DNA from: Akebia trifoliata
Lineage: Eukaryota; Streptophyta; Magnoliopsida; Ranunculales; Lardizabalaceae
NCBI GenBank assembly: GCA_017979445.1
Contig: CM030718.1
Location: forward strand, 16,966,760 to 17,030,759
Reading direction: 5' to 3'
DNA: 64,000 nucleotides
Positions within the stretch are counted from its first letter, which is position 1, and the number at the start of each line of letters is the position of its first letter. The position numbers and the translations under genes were made by a program. Positions 9,840-19,542 of the stretch are shown piece after piece. The notes beneath the pieces are model-generated. The model was not told where the DNA came from, ran no database searches, and worked only from the letters and a program-made list of their open reading frames with translations.

Positions 9840-10920
9840 CCGATGCAAGGTGATTGAGACTATGTACCCATTTAAGTTTGAGCCGGTTCGACCCAATGGA
9901 TCTGAATATTTTACTTGCATCACTCCATCCAATATTTTAAGCCAATTAGTTCAATCGATCCATATACTGATCCATAAGATCCATTTACCAATTGACCTAA
10001 TTGGTTTAACTTGATATTGACCAGCATGTCTCACCAATTAAGTTTATTAGGTTGGACCGATATTACGGGTTTGATTGGAGTGGTGTGGACCGGTCCACCC
10101 ACTTACCTTTTGGTTGGATTAAATAGAGCAACCCGGGAACACCTACGATAAGTTCGAGTCGTGACCTACAGGGAAGGTTTCTAGACTCTAAGCTTACTAC
10201 ATGCAATGCATTTTTATCTGGCCACCCTTGTCCAAGCACATCTATATACCTTTCGATACGTGGTGACTTGGTTTGATATACCGTATAGGCGATAATCTAA
10301 AACCTCAATTCACTTCTCTAAAGCCAAAAACAGCCAGTTTGATCTCCAGTTGAGAGGTGGCGCACAATGCTGAACAAGGGCCCACTTAAATACCTCTCGT
10401 CTAGAATAGACGTAGTCTATCCCCCTCATACAGTAGGGTACAGTGGGGCAAGATCTTGTTTAGGCACTGGTTTTGACCAAGAAGTGCAATTGATATACTT
10501 AAATTATCTTTTATACCTATGGGTACGAGTTAAGAGTTGTAGTTTTCATAAATGGTTTGGCATCCCACGAGGGGACCGACCACGTACTAATACTACGTTA
10601 GCAATCAGAACATGTGACTGTGTGGCTTATAATAGGTTAAAGGCTCAGGTCGTTCTAGCCTGGGTGCATCAATATACTTTTCAGAATCACCTGATCAGAC
10701 GGTATCAATACCCCAGTTTGATATACCCTAAGGTACGTGACTGGAGTTGTGGTTTTCATGAATGACGTCGCATCTCCGAAGAGACCGTGCCACGCACTAG
10801 TGCCACGTTGGCTATATGAGACGTGTAAGTGGGTAAAACAGTAAACGTGCATGTGGTATGTGCAAAACAGGGTGGGGTGTGCCCGGGGCTTTTTTCAAAC
10901 AAAATGGGCCCATGGACCGA
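9840..10920 (-). repeat. Conserved leader module of Tat elements (E1 copy)
   Basis: This block is much better conserved between E1 and E2 (33850-34640) than its surroundings, with only scattered changes over about 800 bp. Diverged copies also occur at 22908-23300 (reverse) and 26190-26819. It contains a short internal duplication: the phrase around CACGTACTA at 10588 recurs as CACGCACTAGTGCCACG near 10793. Open frames on both strands (10367-10765, 10655-10852) exist because it is GC-richer; none resembles a known protein. Strong conservation in an untranslated leader suggests a cis function such as packaging, or simply recent shared ancestry. Confidence 0.65.
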
Positions 10921-11394
10921 AACAAACCATCATAAAATTAATACCACATGAATATTAATCAAGGTATACAAAACACATTATATCGCAATTAAGATTAAAA
11001 CAGTCATGTCAAACATATCTATCAATCAATATTATGGCACGCTAGATAAGCAATCATGAAATCAGGTTCGATTTTTAAATCAAACATGCAATCTAATCCT
11101 GATATACATTTTTTTTATACATTCCAATCAAGGGTTATTTTGGGGTGACCCTAGCCAAATTGATATTTCTGAGGATATTGAATTAAGAATGAAGTGAGAA
11201 TCGTTGGGATGAGAGGTTACGATGATCTTTAAACAAATTGAAAGAGAAAAAAAAAAAAAACAATGAAACATTTTTAGAAAACAAATCAACTTTCATCAAG
11301 CAATAAAAATCATTTAAAAAAAATTAAAAGAACACATTTTTCTCTTAAAAAAAAACTATATATAAAAAAAAAAAAAAAAATTAAACAAAACCAC
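10921..11394 (-). other. E1 leader, AT-rich part
   Basis: No gene. Homologous to 34640-35280 in E2 (shared 'tattatggcac' and 'ccaatcaagggt.tttttgggg.gaccc'). The right end holds long A-runs and marks the last point where E1 and E2 align before the captured host segment. Confidence 0.55.
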
Positions 11395-11970
11395 CAATAT
11401 TTGCCATGTCAAGATCTGGCATGTGCTAGATCATAGATATTTTCCCCTTAGAGATACACAACTACACGTATCTAAGGGGATTTGTAGATGTCTATCCCGA
11501 GGTAAATAAATGTATGATCGTAGTCCATGCCACATCAAAAGAGAATTTTGAGTATACTACATGGGGGGAGTCCGATTATGACAACTAGTCTTAAGAAGTC
11601 ATATTGGTCTTAAAAAGTCAAGGAAATTTGTATTAAAAAGTAAAGTAAAATTAATTTCTTAATTATTTGGCTAATAGCAAATAGATGGAAGGAGGGGTAA
11701 GTGGAGTCATTAAATCATTACAGGGGGAGGTAAGTGCGATTGTCAAATCGTCAGGGGAATGATATGGAATTGCAGTAAACCATAGGGGTGAAAGTGTAAT
11801 TTATCCAAAAATGTCCAATTGTTCCCCTTGAAATGAAGATAGAGAAGGAATAGACAGAAGCATTAAGCACTAGAGTAGGGTAGAGCAGAGCGGTCTCTCT
11901 CACAAAATCTCAATCTCAAGAGAGAGAGAGAGAGGGAGAGAGAGAGAGAGGAAGAGAGAAGAATTTGTCA
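11395..11970 (+). promoter_or_regulatory. Captured upstream region and 5' UTR of a gamma-glutamyl peptidase gene
   Basis: This stretch has no counterpart in E2, where the leader instead holds a 'cgtcgagatcaa' array. It reads like a plant promoter and 5' UTR: it ends in a (GA)n tract at about 11919-11960 directly before the ATG of a recognisable host exon. It runs on the plus strand, opposite to the retroelement. I infer that promoter and first exon were captured together. I saw no clear TATA box. The left boundary is set only by where similarity to E2 stops. Confidence 0.5.
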
Positions 11971-12171
11971 ATGAGTGCGAAGAGATTTGGCGTTCTACTC
12001 TGCGCAGAAGATTCAGAGTACGTGAAGAAGAAGTATGGAGGGTATGTGGGTGTGTTTATGGGAATGTTGGGAGAAGAAGGAGAGACTTGGGACGTTTACA
12101 AGGTCTCTTGTGGTGAGTTTCCTCACAAAGAAGGTATCGATGAGAACAACGTATCCACTAGTTTAAAGTAG
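11971..12171 (+). pseudogene. Captured first-exon fragment of a gamma-glutamyl peptidase (class I glutamine-amidotransferase-like)
   Basis: The intact enzyme hydrolyses gamma-glutamyl bonds of glutathione conjugates in glucosinolate and related metabolism. The fragment starts MSAKRFGVLLCAEDSEYVKK and continues KYGGYVGVFMGMLGEEGETW DVYKVSCGEFP, as N-termini of the plant GGP1 family do (RF.L.L...DSE.VKK.YGGY..VF....GEEGE.WD..RV..G.FP). The true start is the ATG at 11971; the two codons before it (TTG TCA) are 5' UTR. Similarity ends near residue 57 (GIDE), and a stop follows at 12169. The catalytic Cys-His-Glu region lies further on in these proteins and is absent. The piece sits antisense inside the E1 leader. 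It has no stop or frameshift over the recognisable part, so capture is fairly recent or the piece is under selection. A processed copy is less likely, because promoter-like sequence precedes it. Confidence 0.78.
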
Positions 12172-13331
12172 TGGCAGGTTCTTTTTATGTTTTGAACTTG
12201 CAAGATCCGGCCATTCCTTAAGACTCCTTACCGATCGAATCGGCAAAACTCTGCATTTCTAAAACAGCCAAAAAAAACATCGATTTCACCAGGAAACCTT
12301 CAAGATTGGTTAGGTTCGATCATTCGAAATCTCGCGTCTATAAATTGGATGAGATCAGAAAAAATTTCTCCAAACATTAAAGCCTTAAAACCAATTAGAG
12401 TGGAAGGTTCCACAGAATCGAGAGAACAGGCCAAAGACTCAAGCGAGTCAAATTGGTATCTGTTGAAAACACAACGAATGTAGCTGAAAATCGTTTAGAA
12501 TATGGCATGAGATCGAAAGCAAGCTCAAACGTCCAAGCTTTAGATCGTTCGAGTTTCGCAAACCAAAAAATACGGGTTTGAAACCCTTGAGGAGTCGATT
12601 TCTCTGTTGCAGCCGATAGAACCAACTGGGTAAGAAGATGATGGATTCCTTTTTAAAAAAACTATCTTAAAAGGGGTGAAAAAGAATTAAGTAAAAAAGG
12701 CTTTTCTACTAACAGCACCCCATCGAAATCATTAGTTGATTGTACTGGGGACACACCACCAAAAGCTCCTGCCGGCAGAAGTTCAAAATTTTTTTTTTTT
12801 TTTTTGAAATTCTATATGATGTCAATGAACAGCATGTCTTGTCTACTAAAAAAAAACCTAAGTAGTAAGTAAAAAAAAAACAACTGATAAAGACGAAAAA
12901 ATTTCTCTCTTTAAAAAATGTTATCAAACAACGTATCCACCATGTTTCTTTAAAAAAAATCTTTCGTTAGCCAAAAATGGATCGACATACCCCAAAAAGA
13001 AGAATAACCAAAAACAAAATCCCTTTCGTTTCATTATTCCATCCTCAATGATCATCATTCCATCCTCAACAAACTTATCCGTTGAAATTTGGTATTATTA
13101 TTTAAAGTCACCCTAAGTGACTCTCGATTGAATTATAAAAAAATAATATATGCCAGATTAACGTACTCAACAGTGAACCGAAATTAATGATTGGACTCAC
13201 AAATATATAAAAAAACACATAAACGAACAATAAATAAAAACTAACTAAAAATTAAATAGAATCAAATAAAATAAAAATTAAGTTATTGGCAATGTTCCCA
13301 CACTTGAGGTTTTTCAAGTCTGATCCTTAAT
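12172..13331 (-). other. E1 leader next to the primer site
   Basis: No gene. The right half is homologous to 36000-36670 in E2, for example 'gatcgttcgag' at 12544 and 36003, 'cagcatgtcttg' at 12831 and 36285, and 'ggcaatgt.ccc.acttg..tttttcaagt'. The left half may still include intron sequence of the captured host gene. An A/T-run lies at 12787-12806. Confidence 0.5.
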
Positions 13332-13350
13332 GTCCCCAGTGGAGTCGCCA
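13332..13350 (-). other. E1 primer-binding site, tRNA-Arg type
   Basis: In sense TGGCGACTCCACTGGGGAC begins one base after the end of the 5' LTR. It is complementary to a tRNA ending in CCCCAGTGGAGTCG-CCA, which fits plant tRNA-Arg from memory. Use of tRNA-Arg is characteristic of Ogre elements. The core TGGCGACTCC recurs inside the LTR at 13408-13418. Confidence 0.85.
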
Positions 13351-13351
13351 C

Positions 13352-15110
13352 TGAAAGCGCCCTAGATCCGTTTGGTGCACGGATCCACTTTTGACCCTTG
13401 TGGTTTGGGAGTCGCCACCTAGTTATTACGGTCTAGGAACCAATCAATGACTCTAAACAGATAAAGGACTAATCTAGAACAGAAAAAACTGAATTCGGGG
13501 ATCATGTTACGGGGTTGGAAGGTGTTAGGCACCAACCCCGCCCGGCCAAAATCGATCTCTACTAATTTTCCCAAATAAGTTACATTGCTAAAAAAAACTA
13601 GATAATAAAATAAATAAATATAAATAAAAAGTTATACCTTTCCGATAGCAAAGACTTTGTTCCCTCAGATCCGACAAAAATTGCTCCTTGTACCGTACTT
13701 CTTGCTCCGTTCTGTCTCCGGATTTGATTTTCGATCTCCGAGGCAAGGTATCTCTTCTTTCTTGGATCTGAATTCTTCGAGTTTGTTAATGGATTTTGAA
13801 GCGTTTTTGGAGGGCATTTAGGTATTTTTTAGGCTAAAATCGAAGAAGGGACGTTATGTAAGGAGTTGGGACTCCAAAACTAAGGTTTATGGGAGGCTAT
13901 GGGGGCTTTTGGACCTACTTCTCTTAGGATTTATGATTTTATCTGAAAATAGGGTGTGAGCACCTCTATTTATAGAATTTTTTAAGGGTTGATTTGGATA
14001 GAGTTAGTGTTTAATTAGAGTTCTCTTAATTAGTTGTGTTTTAGTTAGACTTGTTTTAGGTAGAATTGTGTTTTAATTAGAATTATTTTAGGTGGAGTTG
14101 TGTTTTAGTTAGAACTCTATTAAATAGAATTATTATTTAATTAGAATTCTATTATAATTTTTGACTTTTGGTCTTTTTTGATTGACTTTTAATATTTTGA
14201 CTTTAGTCTTAATTGATTGACTTTTAATATCCTGACTTCAGTCTTGCTTAATTGACTTTAATTTTGATTTTAGTCTCACTTGATTGACTTTAATACCTTA
14301 ACTTTAGTCTTGCTTGATTGACTTTAAATTTTTGGAGAACCCCCCTCTATTATATCTTTAATTCTTTGGACCCCCAAATGGAGGGGTCCTTAAAGAAATA
14401 TCTCACGAACCCTCAACAATTTTACTTGAAAGTCCGATTAATCGATTTTTTTAATTTAAAATTTTAAATTAATTTCATTAATGTTTCACTTTAATTATTT
14501 AATATTTTATTTATTAATTTTAAAATTTTTAATTATGAAAATTGAAAAATTACCGTTTTGCCCCTAGAGAGGACTTTTCACGTTTTAAGTCAGTTTTTAA
14601 TGTTCTAGGATATTTTAGAATCGATTTTTCGTAAGAAATTCAATTGAACTATTGGTTTATGTCATTTATGAAATTTTTTGTGTGAAATGATCGTGAACTT
14701 TATGAGGGGCATTTTCGTAATTTTGTCAAATTTTGTGAAAATTGGTGAAATAATTTATTTAGTTCCGATTTGTTATTTTATGTGTTCGAACGAGTTTTCC
14801 TAAGCGTAACATAGGTTCTAGGGTTGTTTTGATGTTAGGGGTCTTTTGGTAATTTTGTCATTTTTTAGTAATTTTTATCATGAAACTTCTTTTTGGGTCT
14901 GCAAGATGATGATTTATATGTTTCTGGAGTCGTATTTTCCTAGCGTAGCGTGGTTTCTACAGTTTTATCAGTTCGAGATACCTCATCCGAATTTCTGAAA
15001 CACATCTGGTAACAAAATAAAGCAATGGATTACACATCCATTATTGAGAATCATTGTGATCGGGTTGACGAGTTGATTAATCAGGCGAGTGCAAAAATGG
15101 GGTGTCTATA
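13352..15110 (-). repeat. E1 5' LTR
   Basis: 1759 bp, direct repeat of 2360-4103, with many point differences and small indels. Its outer end reads TATAGACACC in sense, a G-to-A change of the usual TGTAGACACC. It carries the primer-like block at 13408-13418 and the hairpin at 13510-13540. I could not place a TATA box with confidence. Confidence 0.92.
13510..13540 (-). promoter_or_regulatory. Conserved LTR hairpin (E1 5' LTR copy)
   Basis: CGGGGTTGG and CCAACCCCG pair over 9 bp around AAGGTGTTAGGCA, identical to the copy at 2518-2548. Confidence 0.7.
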
Positions 15111-15115
15111 CACAT
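15111..15115. repeat. Target-site duplication CACAT, right copy
   Basis: Perfect match to 2355-2359; it shows that the E1 right end is at 15110 despite the mutated terminal dinucleotide. Confidence 0.9.
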
Positions 15116-15284
15116 CACCAACAAATCTTGGATTAACGATTTTGATTATAGCGCAAGGTAAGTACTCTAACTTTGATTCTTAGCAATATGAATAAGTTCT
15201 TAAGATATATGCATGATTCTAGATCCTACTGAGAATAATAGATTAATGGTTATGTTGAAGATTTTTTATGTTAACAATCTAACA
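15111..15284 (+). repeat. Right part of the copia LTR split by E1
   Basis: It continues 1900-2359 after removal of E1 and one target copy. It ends in AACA two bases before a primer site for tRNA-iMet. Confidence 0.55.
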
Positions 15285-15286
15285 TG

Positions 15287-15298
15287 TGGTATCAGAGC
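15287..15298 (+). other. copia primer-binding site, tRNA-iMet type
   Basis: TGGTATCAGAGC is the standard complement of plant initiator tRNA-Met 3' ends used by most copia elements. It fixes the orientation of the following remnant as plus. Confidence 0.8.
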
Positions 15299-15379
15299 AT
15301 TAGGTTTCTTGATTCTTTATATCATGGATTAAAAAACTATTCATGCATGATAGTTGTCATAATTATTATTATTTTTTTC

Positions 15380-15975
15380 ATTTTTCTCTTTTGATTGTAT
15401 TGAATATACAATTAAGATTTTCGATTTTCAATACTAAATATGTAATTCAAATTTTCAATTTTGAACAACAATTCAGATTTTTGATTTCAATATTGAATAT
15501 ATATTTTTGATTTTCAATTTTCAATTATGAATATATATTTCTGATTTTTGATTTTTCAATCATGAATATATATTTCTGATTTTCGATTTTCAACCATGTA
15601 TATATATTTCTGATTTTCAATTTTTCAATCTTGAACAATGATTTAGATTTTTGATTTTCCAATTTTGAATATTTAATTCAGATTTTTGGTTTTCAATATT
15701 GGATATGTAATTTGGATTTCGGTTTTGATCATAAACATATGAAATTCAAATTTCGATTTTGATCTTGAATATATGTAATTCAGATTTTCAATTTTCAATA
15801 TTGGATATGTAATTTAGATTTCAATTTTGATCTTGAATATATGAAATTCAGATTTTGATTTTGAATATATGTAATTCATATTTTCAATTTTCAATATTAA
15901 ATATGAAATTTAGATTTTGATTTTGATTTTAATCTTGGATATATATAATTCAGATTTCGATTTTTGATCTTGAAT
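15380..15975 (+). repeat. Degenerate low-complexity array of GATTTTCAAT words
   Basis: Irregular repeats of 'attcagatttttgattttcaa' and 'tgaatatatatttctgat' fill nearly 600 bp between the copia primer site and its Gag knuckle. This is the place of the gag reading frame, so the array seems to have expanded inside or replaced it. No long frame is open. Confidence 0.65.
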
Positions 15976-17650
15976 ATAAGATTGTTCTTCTTAAAGAAAC
16001 ACTACAAGAAAGAAATCACCTGCAACTTTTGTGAAAAAATCGGTCACATTAAATTTGAACTCAAGACCATTTACTCTAGAAACACCCTAATTTCTATTGG
16101 TATATCTTCAGTGGTAGAGTAAAAGTTGCATGGGTTAGGATAACTCCTTTACAGAAAGTTGAATCATCTGTGGAGTAAGAAGAGCCATCCAAGTCCAAGG
16201 AAGTGAGGAATTCTTTACCTCCTAAAGTGGACAATTTTGTGAGGGACTTATTCAAGATCATGGTCACCAAAGGAAAGTAGGTCCCCTACTTAAAACTCAC
16301 TAAGGAAAGAGAATTCTGAGCTTTATAGTTAAATCCCTTCTCCTCCTAAAAATAATATCTTATCCTGAAAATCAATTTTGAACTGAAAAATTAAATCTAG
16401 GGATAACTAGTATCTCGTGATTTACACCTTTCTTAAGGTAAGAAATTTCACACAATGGAAATTGGATAGCGGTCACTCCAAACACAATACCAGTGCCCAA
16501 ACCCAGTTCAATTACTTGGTAGAGTTTAATTGAGGCTCTATCATCTTTGATAGTTGTATCACTAGGATTATTGGGTGTGACATAGTTAGTGGATCAGGGA
16601 TGCCCAAGGTTGAAATTGTCCTCTTTGTGGATGTGTTGAAATATAACCTCCTCAGCATATCTCAAATGTACGACAGAGAACAATTGGTGAGTGTCAACCG
16701 TTAGGTGTATGAGATCTCACATATTGATAGGAAATTAATTATGATAGGTCTTTGCACATTCGATGACTGTTATGTTATCAAAGATATCGAAAAAACCACC
16801 ATATTGACCATGTTCACTACAAGAACCTGTCTCGACATGTTTCAAAAATATTAGTTAGAGGTTTCCTATGCTAGGCAATAAAATTAGAAAAATTTGTGAG
16901 GGAAGTGTCATATTGATAAACAAGTTTGTAGTACCCACAAAAAGATAAATGTTCTAGCTGCCTCAAATCCTCTAGCATTATTTCACATGGATCTTATAGA
17001 TCCTACAATAGTTCAAATTCTAAGAGGTGGAAGACAATTTTTTCTAGTGGTAGATGACCATTCCAAATTTTGTTAGGTTGCATTCTTGAAAAAAAATTGA
17101 TACATTTGATGGTTTCAAGAACATCATTAAGTAATTTCAAACAAAAATTAGAGTCCATTATTGGACAGATCTGAAGTGATCATGGTAAAGAGTTTGAGAA
17201 TACTTAACTTACTATATTATGTGATAATTGCAAGATGCAACATAAATTTTCAGCTCTAAAGATCCTTTAGCATTATGAAGTTGTTGAGAGGATCAACTCT
17301 GTTCTGCAGGAAATGGCTTGCTATGCTTCATAGTAAAATTTGGGAGCCAAGGTTACAAACACTGCTTGATACCTTATCCATTTGTATATCTTAGAGCAGG
17401 GCTGATTAACAACCAATGAACTATGGAACAGTTTTCCTTCTAGTATCAAGTTTTTCAAGGTCTTTAACAACAAATGTTATACTCTTTAGAGACCATGAAT
17501 ACTTGGAAAAGGTTTACTTGAGAAATGGCAAGGCTATATGTTGATATATTCATAATTGTCTTTTTTGAGTCATCAATCATATAACCTACTTCATTCAATA
17601 GTCCATCAATGTTATGGTTGATGATCAACTAATAGAGGACACAGGGATCT
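15976..17650 (+). pseudogene. copia gag-protease-integrase pseudogene
   Basis: Recognisable pieces follow in normal copia order with many stops and frameshifts. At about 16015 TCNFCEKIGHIKFE is a Gag zinc knuckle that has lost its last Cys. At about 16455 WKLDSGHSKH matches the copia aspartic protease start (W-x-LDSG-x-S-x-H). Near 16640 DVLKYNLLSISQ is the end of the protease region. From about 16980 HMDLIDPTIV and FFLVVDDHSKF belong to the integrase core, whose second Asp and Glu parts are broken. I could not follow it beyond about 17650, so RT and RNase H are missing or unrecognisable. Confidence 0.75.
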
Positions 17651-18690
17651 ACTAATTCGACGATAAATGATAAGGAAGTATTTCCTATCTCTTTCCCATA
17701 GTTGTTTCCATCCCTTATGTCAAAACTTCACGGCTATTGGAGACATTCACTCTTGAATCCAAAAGCTCATAAGTTGATCCAAATCGATAAATTTGAGTGA
17801 GCAGTATTTGTTATTCTTCTGAAATTATGTTCTATTATTCGAACAAGTTTCTTTAAGAAAATTTAGAATCATAGACCCATATTTGTTCTAAAATAAACTC
17901 ATTCGAGGATTGAAAAGATTTTTTGTTCTCTAACATAAAACTTGGTTTGAGTTCGAGACTCCCAAATATGTGTACTTTTATTGGTATATCTGAAGCTCAG
18001 ACCTTATTTTCGTGAATTTTTATTTTTATAGAAACTTTCACATTGTTGGAGTTAATGTAGCCACGGTGTCCAGAAATTCATCTTATTTTAAAAACATGTT
18101 TATTAGTAAATTTGGATATATGTATCCTTACACTGTTCTTAAAATGAGACCATTTAAGGATGATGGAGCCTCTTTGCTCTGAGTGAAAAGTTGACCAGAT
18201 ACTTGTGTGCACCACAGAACTCCGTTGGTCCATCAAATTTGAATCAAAATTGGCAGATATTTGAGTACTTAGACTCATTCTATGTTTTTATAGACAAACT
18301 TGAGGTTTTGACTCATTCTATGTCGGTAAAAAATTCACCGTCGTTTGAACATTCTAAAACTTATGAAAATTGGTAGATTTGGGTTCCTAGACCCATCATA
18401 AGTTAGTTCTCACGCCATTGCCGCCTTCATTGGCAAATTTCTGCGAATTTTTTCTCCTCTCAATTTTTGACCAATTCCCGTATAAGTACATTTTGGTAAA
18501 AATTTTCTAGTCTTATTCAAAGAAATTAGAAGATGCTCCATAGTATTTTCCATATGTAAACACTATGAGGAACCCAAAAAAAATTATAAAAAAAATAACT
18601 TGCAATTTTTTTCTCCATGGTTAGACATGGCATGATAAGGTAAGATCGTCCTGAAAGCCCGGCAAGACACGATAGAACCGGTAACACATT
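17651..18690. other. Unassigned AT-rich interval
   Basis: No credible gene. A loose internal repeat is visible: 'aaaattggcagatatttgagtacttagactcat' near 18247 resembles 'aaaattggtagatttgggttcctagacccat' near 18366. Short open frames here (18078-18278, 18191-18376, 18526-18726) have no recognisable content. Confidence 0.35.
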
Positions 18691-19542
18691 CAAAACTATG
18701 ATTTGGGTCACTTTTGATTTCCTCATGTGTTATGTTCACCTCTTGTGCTCCCAAACTTGATTGTCTTACACTTATTTATCATATTTAAAATTATTTGGTA
18801 AGCATAATGACCAAATATAGTCACGTGGCACAATTCATGTGATGTTTAACTGTCTCGTATGAATATTCATATTGGTATTTCTTTAAATCTTCTCACACAT
18901 TTATCATGCTACAATTACTATGCTTTTATTTTCATATTTTATTATCTTGTTAGCATGTTATTCTAATGTTTTAATTGTTAAATCATTGTGGCATTTATTT
19001 TTCATACAATTGTTCCTTTATAGTAAAATATTTTACAACTGCTTCGTGTGCTTATGGATTGATTATTTGCATATCTTCTGTTTTACACGCTCATATGCAT
19101 GTTCTGACACTATTCTATTTAGTTATATATTTATTTTGTAAATTATCATGCCATGCCCACGCTTACTAGTCATACTATCATTGGCATGTCTATGATTGCT
19201 TCTGTCATGCATTTCGCTCTGATAATCATATTAATTATGTACATAAATATTTCCCCTGTACTTATTTGTATATATTTTGTATCGACATTGAGTTGATTAC
19301 GCCCTTTATCAAATACTAATAAAAAAAGGAAAAATGTTGTTTCCACCCGTATGTACTGTCTCAATTGGCTTTTATAGGTAAAACAATCAAGGGGAGAGAA
19401 GTAGTTAGAATCTTAGGTTTTTATTTTTAAACACTTTTATAAGATTCTAATCGGGTGTAGTCGTGTTGATTATTCTGGGAATGTTTTCCAATTTTTTGGG
19501 TCTATTTTAGGATTTTGTCTCATAATTGAAAAAGGAAGAGAT
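18691..19542 (+). other. Probable 3' internal end of a SIRE/Maximus-like copia element
   Basis: No coding sequence survives. The right end reads TTTTGTCTCATAATTGAAAA followed by AGGAAGAGAT and TGTTAATTCC. This resembles the purine tract and LTR start of SIRE/Maximus elements (consensus TTTGTCATCAAAAAGGGGGA then GATTGTTAG, from memory). Confidence 0.45.

Larger units (their letters stand above)
2360..15110 (-). mobile_element. E1: Tat/Ogre-type Ty3/gypsy retrotransposon, internally deleted
   Basis: The element is bounded by direct LTRs (2360-4103 and 13352-15110) and a perfect CACAT duplication. Coding remains lie on the minus strand, so the 5' LTR is on the right. Sense order is: 5' LTR, primer site matching tRNA-Arg, 3.8-kb leader with a captured host gene piece, gag (9551-8286, two stops), start of RT fused to the end of integrase, a 2.7-kb 3' UTR with a tandem array and a hairpin chain, purine tract, 3' LTR. 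The tRNA-Arg primer, the Gag C-terminus and the integrase text ATPYSLVYGMEAV (best seen in E2) are typical of the Tat/Ogre lineage. Most of RT, all of RNase H and the first half of integrase are missing, so it cannot be autonomous. The two LTRs differ at many positions, so this is clearly older than E2. The right terminus reads TA instead of CA. Confidence 0.92.

Noticed and set aside
10367..10765. Plus-strand open frame of 132 codons, also present at 34097-34378
   Set aside because: It lies antisense inside the conserved Tat leader module, its length differs between copies, and the minus strand is equally open. Better explained as a conserved non-coding module.
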